NCBI RefSeq assembly: GCF_001949145.1
Contig: NW_019091384.1
Location: forward strand, 1,015,214 to 1,079,213
From: Acanthaster planci
Lineage: Eukaryota > Echinodermata > Asteroidea > Valvatida > Acanthasteridae
Length of the DNA: 64,000 bases
Direction: 5' to 3'
This document shows, piece by piece, positions 35,101 to 41,938 of this stretch. The notes beneath the pieces are model-generated. The model ran no database searches, was not told the DNA's origin, and was given only the letters and a program-made list of their open reading frames with translations. The translations under genes and the position numbers were made by a program. How positions within the stretch are numbered: the first letter of the stretch is position 1; each line of letters begins with the position of its first letter.

Positions 35101-36814
35101 TACCCTCCTGCAATCAACTGGAGAAGCTTCGGATGGTAAGCTTTTGTATTCATGCACTGTTAAGCAGAACTGAGCATAGTAAGTTTAGAATATCTGGTCA
35201 GTGGTAATCGAAAGGAAAAACGAAATATTCATACTTTCTATTGAAGACGACTTTGCTTTTTTGCTTAACATCAGCTAAGCCGTACCCAGGCCGGCCGTTT
35301 GAGATCAAAGCCATAGACATCAGCTCAGAATCAATCACGGTGCGCTGGACCATGCTACCCGTAGAAATAGCCGAGCATATCATAGGCTGGCGCCTATTGG
35401 TCACTGACTCCCAAGAAAGCCGTGTAATCTCATCCAACATCGTGGAGCCCACGGCTCTGTCTGCCGTCGTTGGCAACCTGACGCAGGGGACCATATATCA
35501 CGTACAGCTGCTGGGGCTTTGGGATAATGGGACACTCACCCGAGAGGTCAGGTCCCAGACCTTGGTTGTTAAAACAAGTCAAGAAAAAGGTTGGTTTCTT
35601 TGCATTGATTTGCGTATATTGACATGACGACATTGGATCTTGACATTGAAGTTTTAAGCAAGGGTTGGTCCTTACAGCATTTGAAATTAAATTGCCTGTA
35701 ATGCAGTCAGAAACTGATGCTTCAGCAGTAGGATATTATATTTCTCTGTCAAAACTGACATAATCCATCAGTGACTAAACCATGCAATGCACTACCGTGC
35801 CGTAGCCTTTTTCCGGTGTGTGGTTATTTTGTTGGTCGAAATTGGCCAGTGGGTTTGAGCTGTAAGACTCTCTTAAAAGCATAGAGCGGCTGAAAAAGAG
35901 AACATGGGTTTATGTCTAAGGAGGATCAACCTGAATAACCGATTAACCTGCTGCTGTCTTCACTTTCAGATGTAAGCAAACCTGCATCTTTCTCATCGGG
36001 TCGTGCTATAGGGGGCGCTATCGTAGCCCTCTTCATACTGGTAGCCTTGGTTGTAATTGTTGTGTACGTACGGGTGCGCAAGTCCAGATATTCCAAGAGG
36101 TATGACGTGTACATGCACAACACCACCGTCAACTACGATACAGGCGCAGGCTACGAACAAGTCTACTCCAGTACCGCATCGGGGTTAGATGAGGTTCGTA
36201 GGATAGCCATTGTGCTCGAAGGGCTAAGCTAAAAACCGCTCGAGTGTGGTTTTAAAAACCGTCTCTCTGATCAAAGTCTAACATAAAACAATGAACTTCT
36301 AATATAGTCATGTACCATTTTTCAGAACGTATCACTTATTTCGAAAGATAGATTAACAGCAGTTTGTGAACGAGCTATTTAATATTGGCCTTGCACAATC
36401 AGATTTAGAACGTTGTAATGTTGGCGTACAGAGATTATGAATGACACGCATCTTCCCGGTCAGTGTTTTTTGTTCCATAGGAATACACATGAGTAAACCT
36501 TTTGTGCATATCCCCCATAACAAAAGCACTGACCGGAAAGATGGCTGCCATGCATAACCTCTATATAGGAACGCAAAATCTCAACAAGTGACACAATTTC
36601 AAAAGGCTTCTTAAGATGTAAACAGCATGAAGGAGGTAAAGATCTTGCGTTAGCTTATCATGCTGATAGTTTTCCGTGTTTCTTTGGTCAAAAGGACTGA
36701 AGTTTTGACAAATTGATACAGTTCTCTTTCAATTCTTTCTAACAGGAAGTAAGAGGAAATGGGCTGACTATCCGCAGAGATAGCGAAGCTGGACTATTGG
36801 ATGCGGCAGACTAG
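7792..36814 (+). CDS. Mosaic IGFBP-N / vWC / FN3 single-pass membrane receptor, Sas-like (whole gene, 16 exons)
   Basis: Sixteen exons join in one frame to 1109 codons including the stop. Predicted layout: signal peptide 1-40; 12-Cys IGFBP-N-like module 63-125; FN3 127-226; four vWC modules 227-530; FN3 531-648; two vWC 649-787; FN3 788-906; FN3 907-1011; transmembrane helix 1024-1045; tail of about 63 residues. Almost all module borders are phase 1, typical of shuffled extracellular modules. Several N-glycosylation sites fall in the FN3 and vWC parts. vWC plus FN3 repeats, one membrane helix and a short tail is the design of Drosophila Sas, a cell-surface ligand of the receptor phosphatase Ptp10D. 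Homology to Sas is inferred from architecture only. Start choice: in-frame TGA nine bases before the ATG. Additional phase-1 exons in the long introns cannot be excluded. Confidence 0.85.
13335..13823 (+). repeat. GGT/GCT-rich minisatellite
   Basis: About 490 bases are built from imperfect repeats of blocks such as CTGCATGCTGTTGGTG, GGCGATGTCACTGCTG and GTCGGCAGTGTCA, joined by GGT runs. The order of blocks recurs with a long period and drifts to the right. All three forward frames stay open for long distances because the units lack stops, so the open frames here are by-products of composition rather than genes. Confidence 0.88.
14881..14931. repeat. TTATAG microsatellite
   Basis: Fifty bases of TTATAG/TTATAGTT units with slight variation. 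Confidence 0.8.
15850..16240. other. GC-rich open block of unknown origin
   Basis: This stretch is richer in G and C than the intron around it and is open in more than one frame: plus 16044-16238, ending FKIFRTAEQ, and a longer frame on the other strand at 15818-16255. The minus frame begins with SRLNYCSAVL, which faintly recalls a LINE word, but nothing after it matches. No splice pair or domain was recognised. It is most likely a piece of an old repeat. Confidence 0.25.
20026..20090 (+). other. tRNA-like relic or SINE head
   Basis: GGTCCCATGATGTAATGGTTA is close to the 5' half of a tRNA-Gln, including an A-box-like segment. About 40 bases on, AATTCGAGTGTG partly resembles a B box. The anticodon arm and acceptor pairing are not convincing, so this is a tRNA-derived SINE start or a pseudogene rather than a working tRNA. 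Confidence 0.3.
20706..20860 (+). CDS. Receptor exon 2: first half of FN3-1
   Basis: The acceptor is CATCTTAG and the frame enters at phase 1, giving GPRNVQIRSASMTSINLSW, the A and B strands of a fibronectin type III fold with its core Trp. It continues to HYVVFYT and ends LLE before GTCAGA, phase 0. It joins exon 3 to complete the domain. Confidence 0.85.
22676..22820 (+). CDS. Receptor exon 3: second half of FN3-1
   Basis: The acceptor is CTTCCAG, phase 0. The peptide VGNSTFASIRDLQKGVAYY gives the FN3 strand E to F region, with YYFRVSY in strand F and an NST glycosylation site. It ends GNP at ACCCAG|GTAGAC, phase 1, so the two exons make a symmetrical 1-1 FN3 module. Confidence 0.85.
23069..23250. 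mobile_element. MITE with GTGGCGTTACTA ends
   Basis: AGTGGCGTTACTAGGG at the left matches, inverted, CCTTAGTTACGCCACT at the right, enclosing about 180 bases with no gene and G-runs. It lies in the intron between receptor exons 3 and 4. Similar end words occur near 4078, 16558 and 38526, so a family is spread through this region. Confidence 0.6.
23406..23651 (+). CDS. Receptor exon 4: vWC-1
   Basis: The acceptor is GTTTCTAG and the frame is phase 1 to phase 1. About 82 residues carry ten cysteines in von Willebrand factor C order, including CDCLLG early and HCCQMIEC late. The CC-x3-C end is the vWC hallmark. The module is slightly longer than its neighbours because of a Pro-rich exit (GPTEPLNP). 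Confidence 0.83.
24022..24237 (+). CDS. Receptor exon 5: vWC-2
   Basis: The acceptor is ATCACCCAG and the donor C|GTGAGT, phase 1-1. The module begins ADCIHDEEVH, has YYYGCEEVCHCDNG in the middle and ends GECCPYWTC, so the vWC cysteine pattern is complete. Confidence 0.85.
24649..24858 (+). CDS. Receptor exon 6: vWC-3
   Basis: The acceptor is TATCGTAG and the donor ACGT|GTGAGT, phase 1-1. GSCEMNGNTYEEGEYF, then CSMRCQCK and GECCMQWEC give a full vWC module, about 70 residues. Confidence 0.86.
24859..27028. other. Receptor intron between vWC-3 and vWC-4
   Basis: Two kilobases with no exon-like frame seen. A few GC-richer patches near 25840-26000 and 26390-26580 have no motif. A G-run near 26024 may be a worn transposon end. 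Confidence 0.5.
27029..27268 (+). CDS. Receptor exon 7: vWC-4
   Basis: The acceptor CACCAACAG has a poor pyrimidine tract but is the only one keeping phase 1. The frame gives DCVYFGSLGNITMANGEW with an NIT site, then CDQRCLCDHG and EDCCKVIAC. The donor is CAGC|GTGAGT, phase 1. Confidence 0.82.
27269..31102. other. Receptor intron between vWC-4 and FN3-2
   Basis: A 3.8-kb intron, mostly AT-rich, without a module-like exon. The GC-rich island at 28495-28690 is listed separately. Confidence 0.5.
28495..28690. other. Unexplained GC-rich island in an intron
   Basis: About 200 bases stand out from the AT-rich intron. The plus strand has an open frame after TAA at 28535 (EHEDDHSILVDTSSSHS) to a stop near 28752. 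The minus strand gives RYGISVYYKNGGSEKDG just before a GGTGAGT donor-like site. None matches a family I know. It may be a relic of a processed gene or of a repeat. Confidence 0.22.
31103..31278 (+). CDS. Receptor exon 8: first half of FN3-2
   Basis: The acceptor is ATCATTTCAG, phase 1. SPNVVRDVSVYSFNDTSITV starts a fibronectin type III fold. The core Trp of strand B is replaced by Phe (VAFVPP). GYIIRYTD is strand C. It ends FRK at GTAAGC, phase 0. There is an NDT glycosylation site. Confidence 0.83.
31663..31840 (+). CDS. Receptor exon 9: second half of FN3-2
   Basis: The acceptor is ATTTGCAG, phase 0. DFPAGIRVHGHIIIEITGLS then TTYYLQIKVSV gives FN3 strands E and F. The exon ends VENA at C|GTAAGC, phase 1, the same intron position as in FN3-1. 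Confidence 0.83.
32173..32382 (+). CDS. Receptor exon 10: vWC-5
   Basis: Two acceptors lie five bases apart (CACATAG and CACAG). Only the first keeps the phase-1 frame. The module starts QPCTYKSQVYQHNERFYDGC and has CECKAGRTIC and GQCCPEWRC. The donor is AAGG|GTAAAG, phase 1. Confidence 0.83.
33104..33310 (+). CDS. Receptor exon 11: vWC-6
   Basis: The acceptor is TTCCGTCAG and the donor GATG|GTAAGT, phase 1-1. GDCSYGGSIYLDG, CDLRCSCDSG and DTCCKEWLC give a complete vWC module. Confidence 0.85.
33508..33630. repeat. Foldback element, 30-bp arms
   Basis: TAGTGGCCATTTTACCGAGC and the following bases at 33508-33537 are matched inverted by the block ending 33630 (GCTCGGTAAAATGGCC). There are 2-3 mismatches over 30 bases. 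About 60 bases separate the arms, including TGACGTCA-like TTGACGTCAGG. It is a small non-coding foldback in the intron after exon 11. Confidence 0.75.
33814..34027 (+). CDS. Receptor exon 12: first half of FN3-3
   Basis: The acceptor is TCATACAG, phase 1. After a Pro-rich link come FQINITAKDISAHQVTIYW (core Trp) and YIARFRLKYKE, with glycosylation sites NIT and NWT. The donor is TTCAG|GTAATG, phase 2, unlike the phase-0 interior introns of FN3-1 and FN3-2. Confidence 0.83.
34478..34620 (+). CDS. Receptor exon 13: second half of FN3-3
   Basis: The acceptor is CATTCGTAG. One base completes an Arg codon, giving RASMVSYTILDLRPARSYVV then QLVVLVGD, FN3 strands E-F. It ends LWLP at CCAT|GTGCGT, phase 1. 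Confidence 0.82.
34688..34850. repeat. GACTTGAGTC-rich palindromic repeat
   Basis: Repeated words GACTTGAGTC, AAGTCGAGTCACTT and GTGACTCAAG alternate on both strands over 150 bases, so parts can fold back. It is non-coding and lies just after receptor exon 13. It probably belongs to a dispersed simple-repeat family. Confidence 0.65.
35275..35589 (+). CDS. Receptor exon 14: FN3-4 in a single exon
   Basis: The acceptor is TAACATCAG, phase 1-1. It encodes a whole FN3: PFEIKAIDISSESITVRW, then IIGWRLLVTD, GNLTQGTIYHVQLLGLW. There are NLT and NGT glycosylation sites. Unlike the other three FN3 modules it has no internal intron. It ends TSQEK at AAAG|GTTGGT, just before the membrane exon. Confidence 0.86.
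35970..36193 (+). CDS. Receptor exon 15: transmembrane helix and tail
   Basis: The acceptor is ACTTTCAG, phase 1. The stretch AIGGAIVALFILVALVVIVV is a single membrane helix, followed by the basic stop-transfer VRVRKSR. The tail has several Tyr (RYDVYMHN, VNYDTGAGYEQVYSS), suitable in principle for PTB or SH2 binding. The exon either splices at GAG|GTTCGT (weak donor, phase 0) to exon 16 or reads on to TAA at 36230, adding VRRIAIVLEGLS. Confidence 0.83.
36194..36745. other. Last receptor intron, possibly retained
   Basis: If not removed it supplies a 12-residue alternative end with stop at 36230-36232. It also contains the foldback element at 36430-36568. Confidence 0.5.
36430..36568. repeat. 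Foldback element (MITE-like)
   Basis: GATTATGAATGACACGCATC and the CGGTCAGTG block after it return inverted as CACTGACCGGAAAGATGGC and ATGCATAACCTCT. The arms are about 45-50 bases with mismatches around a short AT-rich centre. It is non-coding. Confidence 0.7.
36746..36814 (+). CDS. Receptor exon 16: C-terminus
   Basis: The acceptor is TCTAACAG, phase 0. Twenty-two codons then TAG: EVRGNGLTIRRDSEAGLLDA. Joined to exon 15 it gives LDE|EVRGNG. The peptide is polar and conserved-looking, but its reality depends on the weak exon 15 donor. Confidence 0.65.
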   Translation, partial: EVRGNGLTIRRDSEAGLLDAAD

Positions 36815-38523
36815 TTGGAGAGGAAACTGCTACAACGCGCTTAGTGTGGAACACCAAGATGAAAAATTATTTCTTAAATGTATGAGTTGGATATATATTA
36901 GTTTTATAGACCGGGTTGTTCTAGTTGTGAAAGCACAGTACTTAATAAGTTCTTTGTGTAATTCAGTGTTTCGAAGATCGAGCTTTGTTAAAGTGAAAAG
37001 TTGCATAAACGATCTTAAAAGGATTAAAAAAAAGTTAAAATGTGAAACGTTTAAATTAAGGTTTATAGAAAAATGTGTTCTGTTCAGTGTGTTTTAATTT
37101 CTTTAAAAACTGTGTCCGGACTCCCCATTGTCTCTTTCAAAAGTCGCATGAAAGGATGAACTGTTTTAAAATGACAATGTCCTCTTTTCATGGAGGTTTT
37201 AGGGCTTGTTGAAATTAATTGGCTGCCTCTTCAAATTACACGCCACTCAATGGGAGCTGGCTGCGGCCATTACCCTAGACTTGGCATGCATGGAATTTCA
37301 AGCCGAAGCCAAGTTATTCGGATACTGCGTTAAATTATGTTATGACATCTAACATTATGAATGTTAGATGTGGCATCCCAAAAAGCAGCCTTATTCCCAG
37401 GACCTATGTGGTTAGATTCTTACCTCAGTTGTCTGCAGGAGTTGGATGACCTCGTGCCCAACTGTCCCGCTCAAGCCAGCTAAACACTTATCAGCTCTGT
37501 CAAGATGTTTCGACGAATTACGTGGCAGTGCCACAGCAATTATATCACTGGTTATTAGCAGAGACCCCGCCTTGCCGGTACTCTTTCTTGACAGCCGCTA
37601 CGTACAGTACCAAGCACAATCATGCTTGCCCCATCAACGGGGGTCATCATGTCATTGGGAGTGTCCAGGAAAACGTCACTAGATTTGTCTGTACAATGAC
37701 GCCAACCCTTTAAGGATAATTAACGGGTACTTGAAGGAGGCTTTGCCAGTGGTACGTCAAGTGCTGTTTACATTTGTTTACGTAATCTCTTGTTGGCCTT
37801 TATCATTTAGAAGATGGACGATTAAATTTATTTGTGAGTACTATGCGTCGCACCTGTTGTTTATACATCAGTATGTCTCTGACTAGATGTATTGTGCATG
37901 TATTTTTTTCGCTCGTGCTTTGGGTGTTGTTGATGTTTGTTTATGACGTCATTTTATGGAATATCTCGGGAAAGTGCTTTTGCCCTGTTAATACATGCGT
38001 GTATATCCATTTTACCCATCCATGACTCCATAAAGGAACCACGACTACTGCACGAAACCTCTGGTTTGGTTTCTAAAAGGGAGCGGTCCAAACAAGGAAA
38101 TCCAAAACGTGAATGAGACAGAAGCAATCCACCCTTGCAATCATTGCGCGCGTACGCGTGTATGTGTCAGGGCTACACGGCCGCTCAGATCCAGCGAATG
38201 GCAAAATCCCCGGCCACCGTAGAAATTCGAAAACGAGGCGAGAACGCCCCATTACACTAATGGGCGCTGTTCATGATTCAGAATGGTTTACATAATGCCC
38301 CCCATATCATATACTTGTGCACCAAGTAACCTGGCGTAAGTGGTGCATTTCAGTGCTGCTGTGTGCTTCGCTTTCCATTGCTATTTTAACATTTTATTTG
38401 GAGTAAAACAGGAAATTTGAAAAAAAAAGAAGAATCGACATTTTTCTTTCTTTGGGTGGATACATATCCTCCCCATCCGCTTGGATTTATGCCCCCAGTT
38501 TGTTTATAATATAGTTTGTCACG

Positions 38524-38800
38524 CAGTAGCGTATCCAGCTTTTGGTGGGGGGGGGGTTCAAAAGCGAATGCGGTTTTGGGCTTATTTGACATATGTTGCA
38601 GGAGAACAAATATCAAAAAGCCTTACGGTCCTGAAATCCTAGCTTTTATGTCATGGTGTTGTTTTCTAAGGGGTTTGGTACTAATATTTGGGACATACAT
38701 ATTAAAATAAAAATTTGATAAACACTATTAAAACGAAAACAAAAGTGAAAAAATCCGTGGGGGGGAAGTTGCCCCCCCCCCGCTGGGGGGATTTTATTAA
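38524..38800. repeat. Worn MITE with G-run and C-run ends
   Basis: CAGTAGCGTATCCAGC plus a run of ten G at the left, and a G-run, C-run and CGCTGGGG at the right, suggest a degraded inverted-repeat element of about 280 bases. The right terminus is poorly preserved. Confidence 0.35.
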
Positions 38801-40595
38801 ATGTAACAGACGTCTGAAAGAATATAACATTTTTCTTTGGTCACGTAAGCATACGCGCAGCTGCTGGTTATAGACCCTCGAAAAGGGGACCAACTCGGGT
38901 TTTATGAAGCTTATACATGTAAATGGTCTTTGCATAACAGATTGACGAATCATGTCAGATCATGAACTGCGAGTTTTTAAATTAGCACACAGTTTTTAGA
39001 TTTATCACAGAAACAGCATGTTTGGATACTACATTGCTAGTTCAAGGGATATGTTCCGTATGTAAAAGAAAAGAGCCACAGAAATATAAGCCACAGTTTC
39101 ATTGGAAATAATAAAAGCTTTAGTCCTCTTTATTACATAATATGCTGCAAGTGCAGTTGATTCTGAAGATATAAACGGCTCAATCAGGAACCTTCCCAAC
39201 CCAGAAATTATCACAGACTGCTAAAAGTAGCAAAAACTGCCGAAGACGTGAAAAGCTTTTGTTTGAACGAAAAACAGGTGAAAAGTGAACAACAGGCCTG
39301 AAAAAAAGTCAAGTCGGCTTTCCACATCCATCACTTAAAGTACCACATATTTTGTCAGCCGGTTGCTGGGGGTTATCATTCAGGTACAAAAATACACGAA
39401 AACTTCACTGCGTGCACAGGGGTGGATCCACAGTGGGGGAGGGCAATAGGGACCCCCGGGCAATTTTTTAATAATGAGAGAAAGGCGATGTTTTGGTCTG
39501 TTTTATTTTTTTCAAAAAACCTGTAAAAAAAAATAATAGCCTCGACAATCAAACAGGCCATAAAAGTCTACATGGAAACTTTCTAAATCTTGTGGTTCTC
39601 TACTTGAAAACATGTTTACCACCTCTCGAAACTTTGGTTCTGGATCTGCTTTTACGTGTGCGCAAAAGTTCTTTTTTCAGCCGCTAGTCTTGACCTGCTT
39701 CAACCTGGCTGCTTCATAATGTTTTCCGTTATCAGGAGACAGTGCTGGCAGCAGGAAAATCGAATTGTGAGGGTAAGCGCGGTTTTACCTTTAAAGAGCC
39801 GGGTTATTTTGGCCCATCTCAGAGCAATTTTCCACCCTAGAACTCGACTGTGCCACGCTTAATTTTTGAGACTTGTATACATGTTAAGATACTCATTATC
39901 ATTACAAAGGTAAAGTTTGAGTTCAATCAGACATAGAGTTTTGTTTACGGTCAGTTGAAGTTCGGGGCTACACACGTGTCATCCTGCGTGCATTGAACAC
40001 CGCAGTGGAAAAGTACATTGTAGGCCTATACATATTTGGCTGACCTGTTTGGAAAATGGGCGCTGCACAGAACAATATTTTAGATTTTTCGTGGAATTGG
40101 TGTCAAATGATTGCAAAGAATTACTTTAAAAACTAGTTAGGGCTCAGTTCCTGCTAAAAATTACTGTGGCAATGTCAGAAAAAATGTCGGGGCGGGTGCG
40201 GATTCCGCCCCCAGGTCCTTTAGAGTTAAGAGGTCCTTCATATCCAGGGTTAACAAGCTAACAGTCCGTAACTTCCTGCATGAAGCTCGGAATATAGGCC
40301 TAGTTCCACACGTGATATGAGGAAAGTATGATCTGCAGAAGTCCATGTAAAAATGGAATGAACGGAGAGGTAGGCCCTATATCGAGCCCCTTATGGAACT
40401 GTTGGATGTTTAAGGTAACTTAGCAACTGACCGGCACTCCTCTAGTATCAAAAAGTCCATTTTTTAATGACGTGTCTGTCGACATGACATGCATGGTGCC
40501 CTTCCAGTTAATACGAAACGAGCTGCATTACTTTGGATTTTTACAAGACTCAGTGCAGTTTTGTCGGATTTCGTGAGTGTGTAGTAGGCCTTAGA

Positions 40596-41270
40596 TTAAT
40601 AATGTGCATCGGATTGGGTTGTACTAGGCCAAACCGACCCAAAATACTAAACACATAAACCGAATCCCGACCGAAACCGATCTGAACTCTCGAAACCGAC
40701 CCGACCCGACAAGAATTCTGGGAAAAACCGACCGGAACCGACAAAAAAGTCAGTAACCGAACCCGAAAAAATCCGAACGTCTTTCGTACAAATTATATCT
40801 ATGATACGCACCACAGAACTAGTAACACTACTCGGAGTTCAGACTGTCTCACAAGCCTGAGTGAGTGGTAGAGAAAGACGAAACCCTTTTTTTTGCTGCT
40901 TTAGAATACTGTATCGATCGGTCAAGCCATGATTCCCTAACCCTGTAGGGCCCATGTAGCGTCGTCACATTTTTAAAAAAATGAAATAAAATTGTGAGCG
41001 ACTGTGAGCGGCTGCGTTTTTGCGGAATAGTAATACTGTTCCGTATTCGCGTTTTTTATGATGATGTACTACGTCACATATGAAGCTCTAAAAATTAAAT
41101 TTTAGCACGTTTATATCCGGTTTCGGGTTTGTGGTTATTTTTGGTTTATTTTTTTTTCACGATATAGCGTAACCAGCCCGACCCGACCCGAAAATCACAA
41201 ACGCAAACCTGAAATATTGGAAAAACCGGACCCGACCTGGTGTTTTGGGGTCGGTTTTGCACACTTGGGA
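40596..41270. repeat. CCGACCC-rich element, possible foldback
   Basis: Two blocks rich in AACCGACCC/CCGACCCGAC words (40620-40770 and 41110-41265) flank AT-rich DNA. The left edge GGTTGTACTAGGCCAAACCG and the right edge GGGTCGGTTTTGCACA are partly inverse. It is a simple-repeat or miniature-transposon block with no gene. Confidence 0.4.
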
Positions 41271-41928
41271 TCCAAAATATCAGCACATTACAAGAAGGGG
41301 TCGAACTTATGTCTCTGGTGCTGTTTCTTTCACCTATTCGCTGAAATCACACAGACATCTTCGCAAACGTCGCAACATACTTGCTACCTTAAAGGTGGTC
41401 TTTAGATATGTGATGTTTCCCCTCCAGATGTGAAATTACTACTCCAAAGTAACTTAAGGGCGATGTTCTACAATTTCAAGGGAAAGGCTAACCACTATGT
41501 GCTGATAATATTCGGGGAGTTGAAGGACATAAGTTCATTAGTGAATGACTGTTTTTTAATACAATACAAAAGACGGTAAATGTTGGCAATCATATGTTCC
41601 GTTTTTGTAGACTTGCCATCTTTTAACAAAACGCAAAGAAGAAAACTCAGTTGGAAACATAGTTTCAAAGTCATGGGTACTTAGCGGCCACCATAGTAAC
41701 TGTTCCTTAGTTCGGTTACTTTACTTAATTGGGTATATTTACCATGCGGCATGTTGTAATAGTACCCAGACGTCCATTCCTACGATACTGAAACTAGATT
41801 AGAGAGTACCCGACTTATTGTATCAGAATCCATGTTGATGTAGCCTTGGCTCCCGGTTGGTAACAATAAACGCCACAAATTCTAAGCGTAAATTGTCCAT
41901 TCTTTCCAGGAGAATTTGAAATTGAGAC

Positions 41929-41938
41929 ATGGCTGAAG
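41929..41938 (+). CDS. DPY30: DPY30 exon 1 (ten coding bases)
   Basis: ATGGCTGAAG followed by the strong donor GTAAGT, phase 1. It encodes MAE plus the first base of Val. It is chosen because it joins exon 2 in phase and because DPY30 proteins start with a short acidic leader. Confidence 0.75.

Larger units (their letters stand above)
36815..41928. other. Receptor 3' region and intergenic DNA before DPY30
   Basis: No coding exon was seen. The receptor 3' end is not defined: the nearest clear AATAAA is near 38706, 1.9 kb on. The stretch holds worn transposon ends with long G or C runs (38524-38800 and 39418-39470) and the CCGACCC-rich block at 40596-41270. Just before DPY30, TTCTTTCCAG at 41901-41909 looks like an acceptor, so a non-coding first exon may lie upstream. 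Confidence 0.5.
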
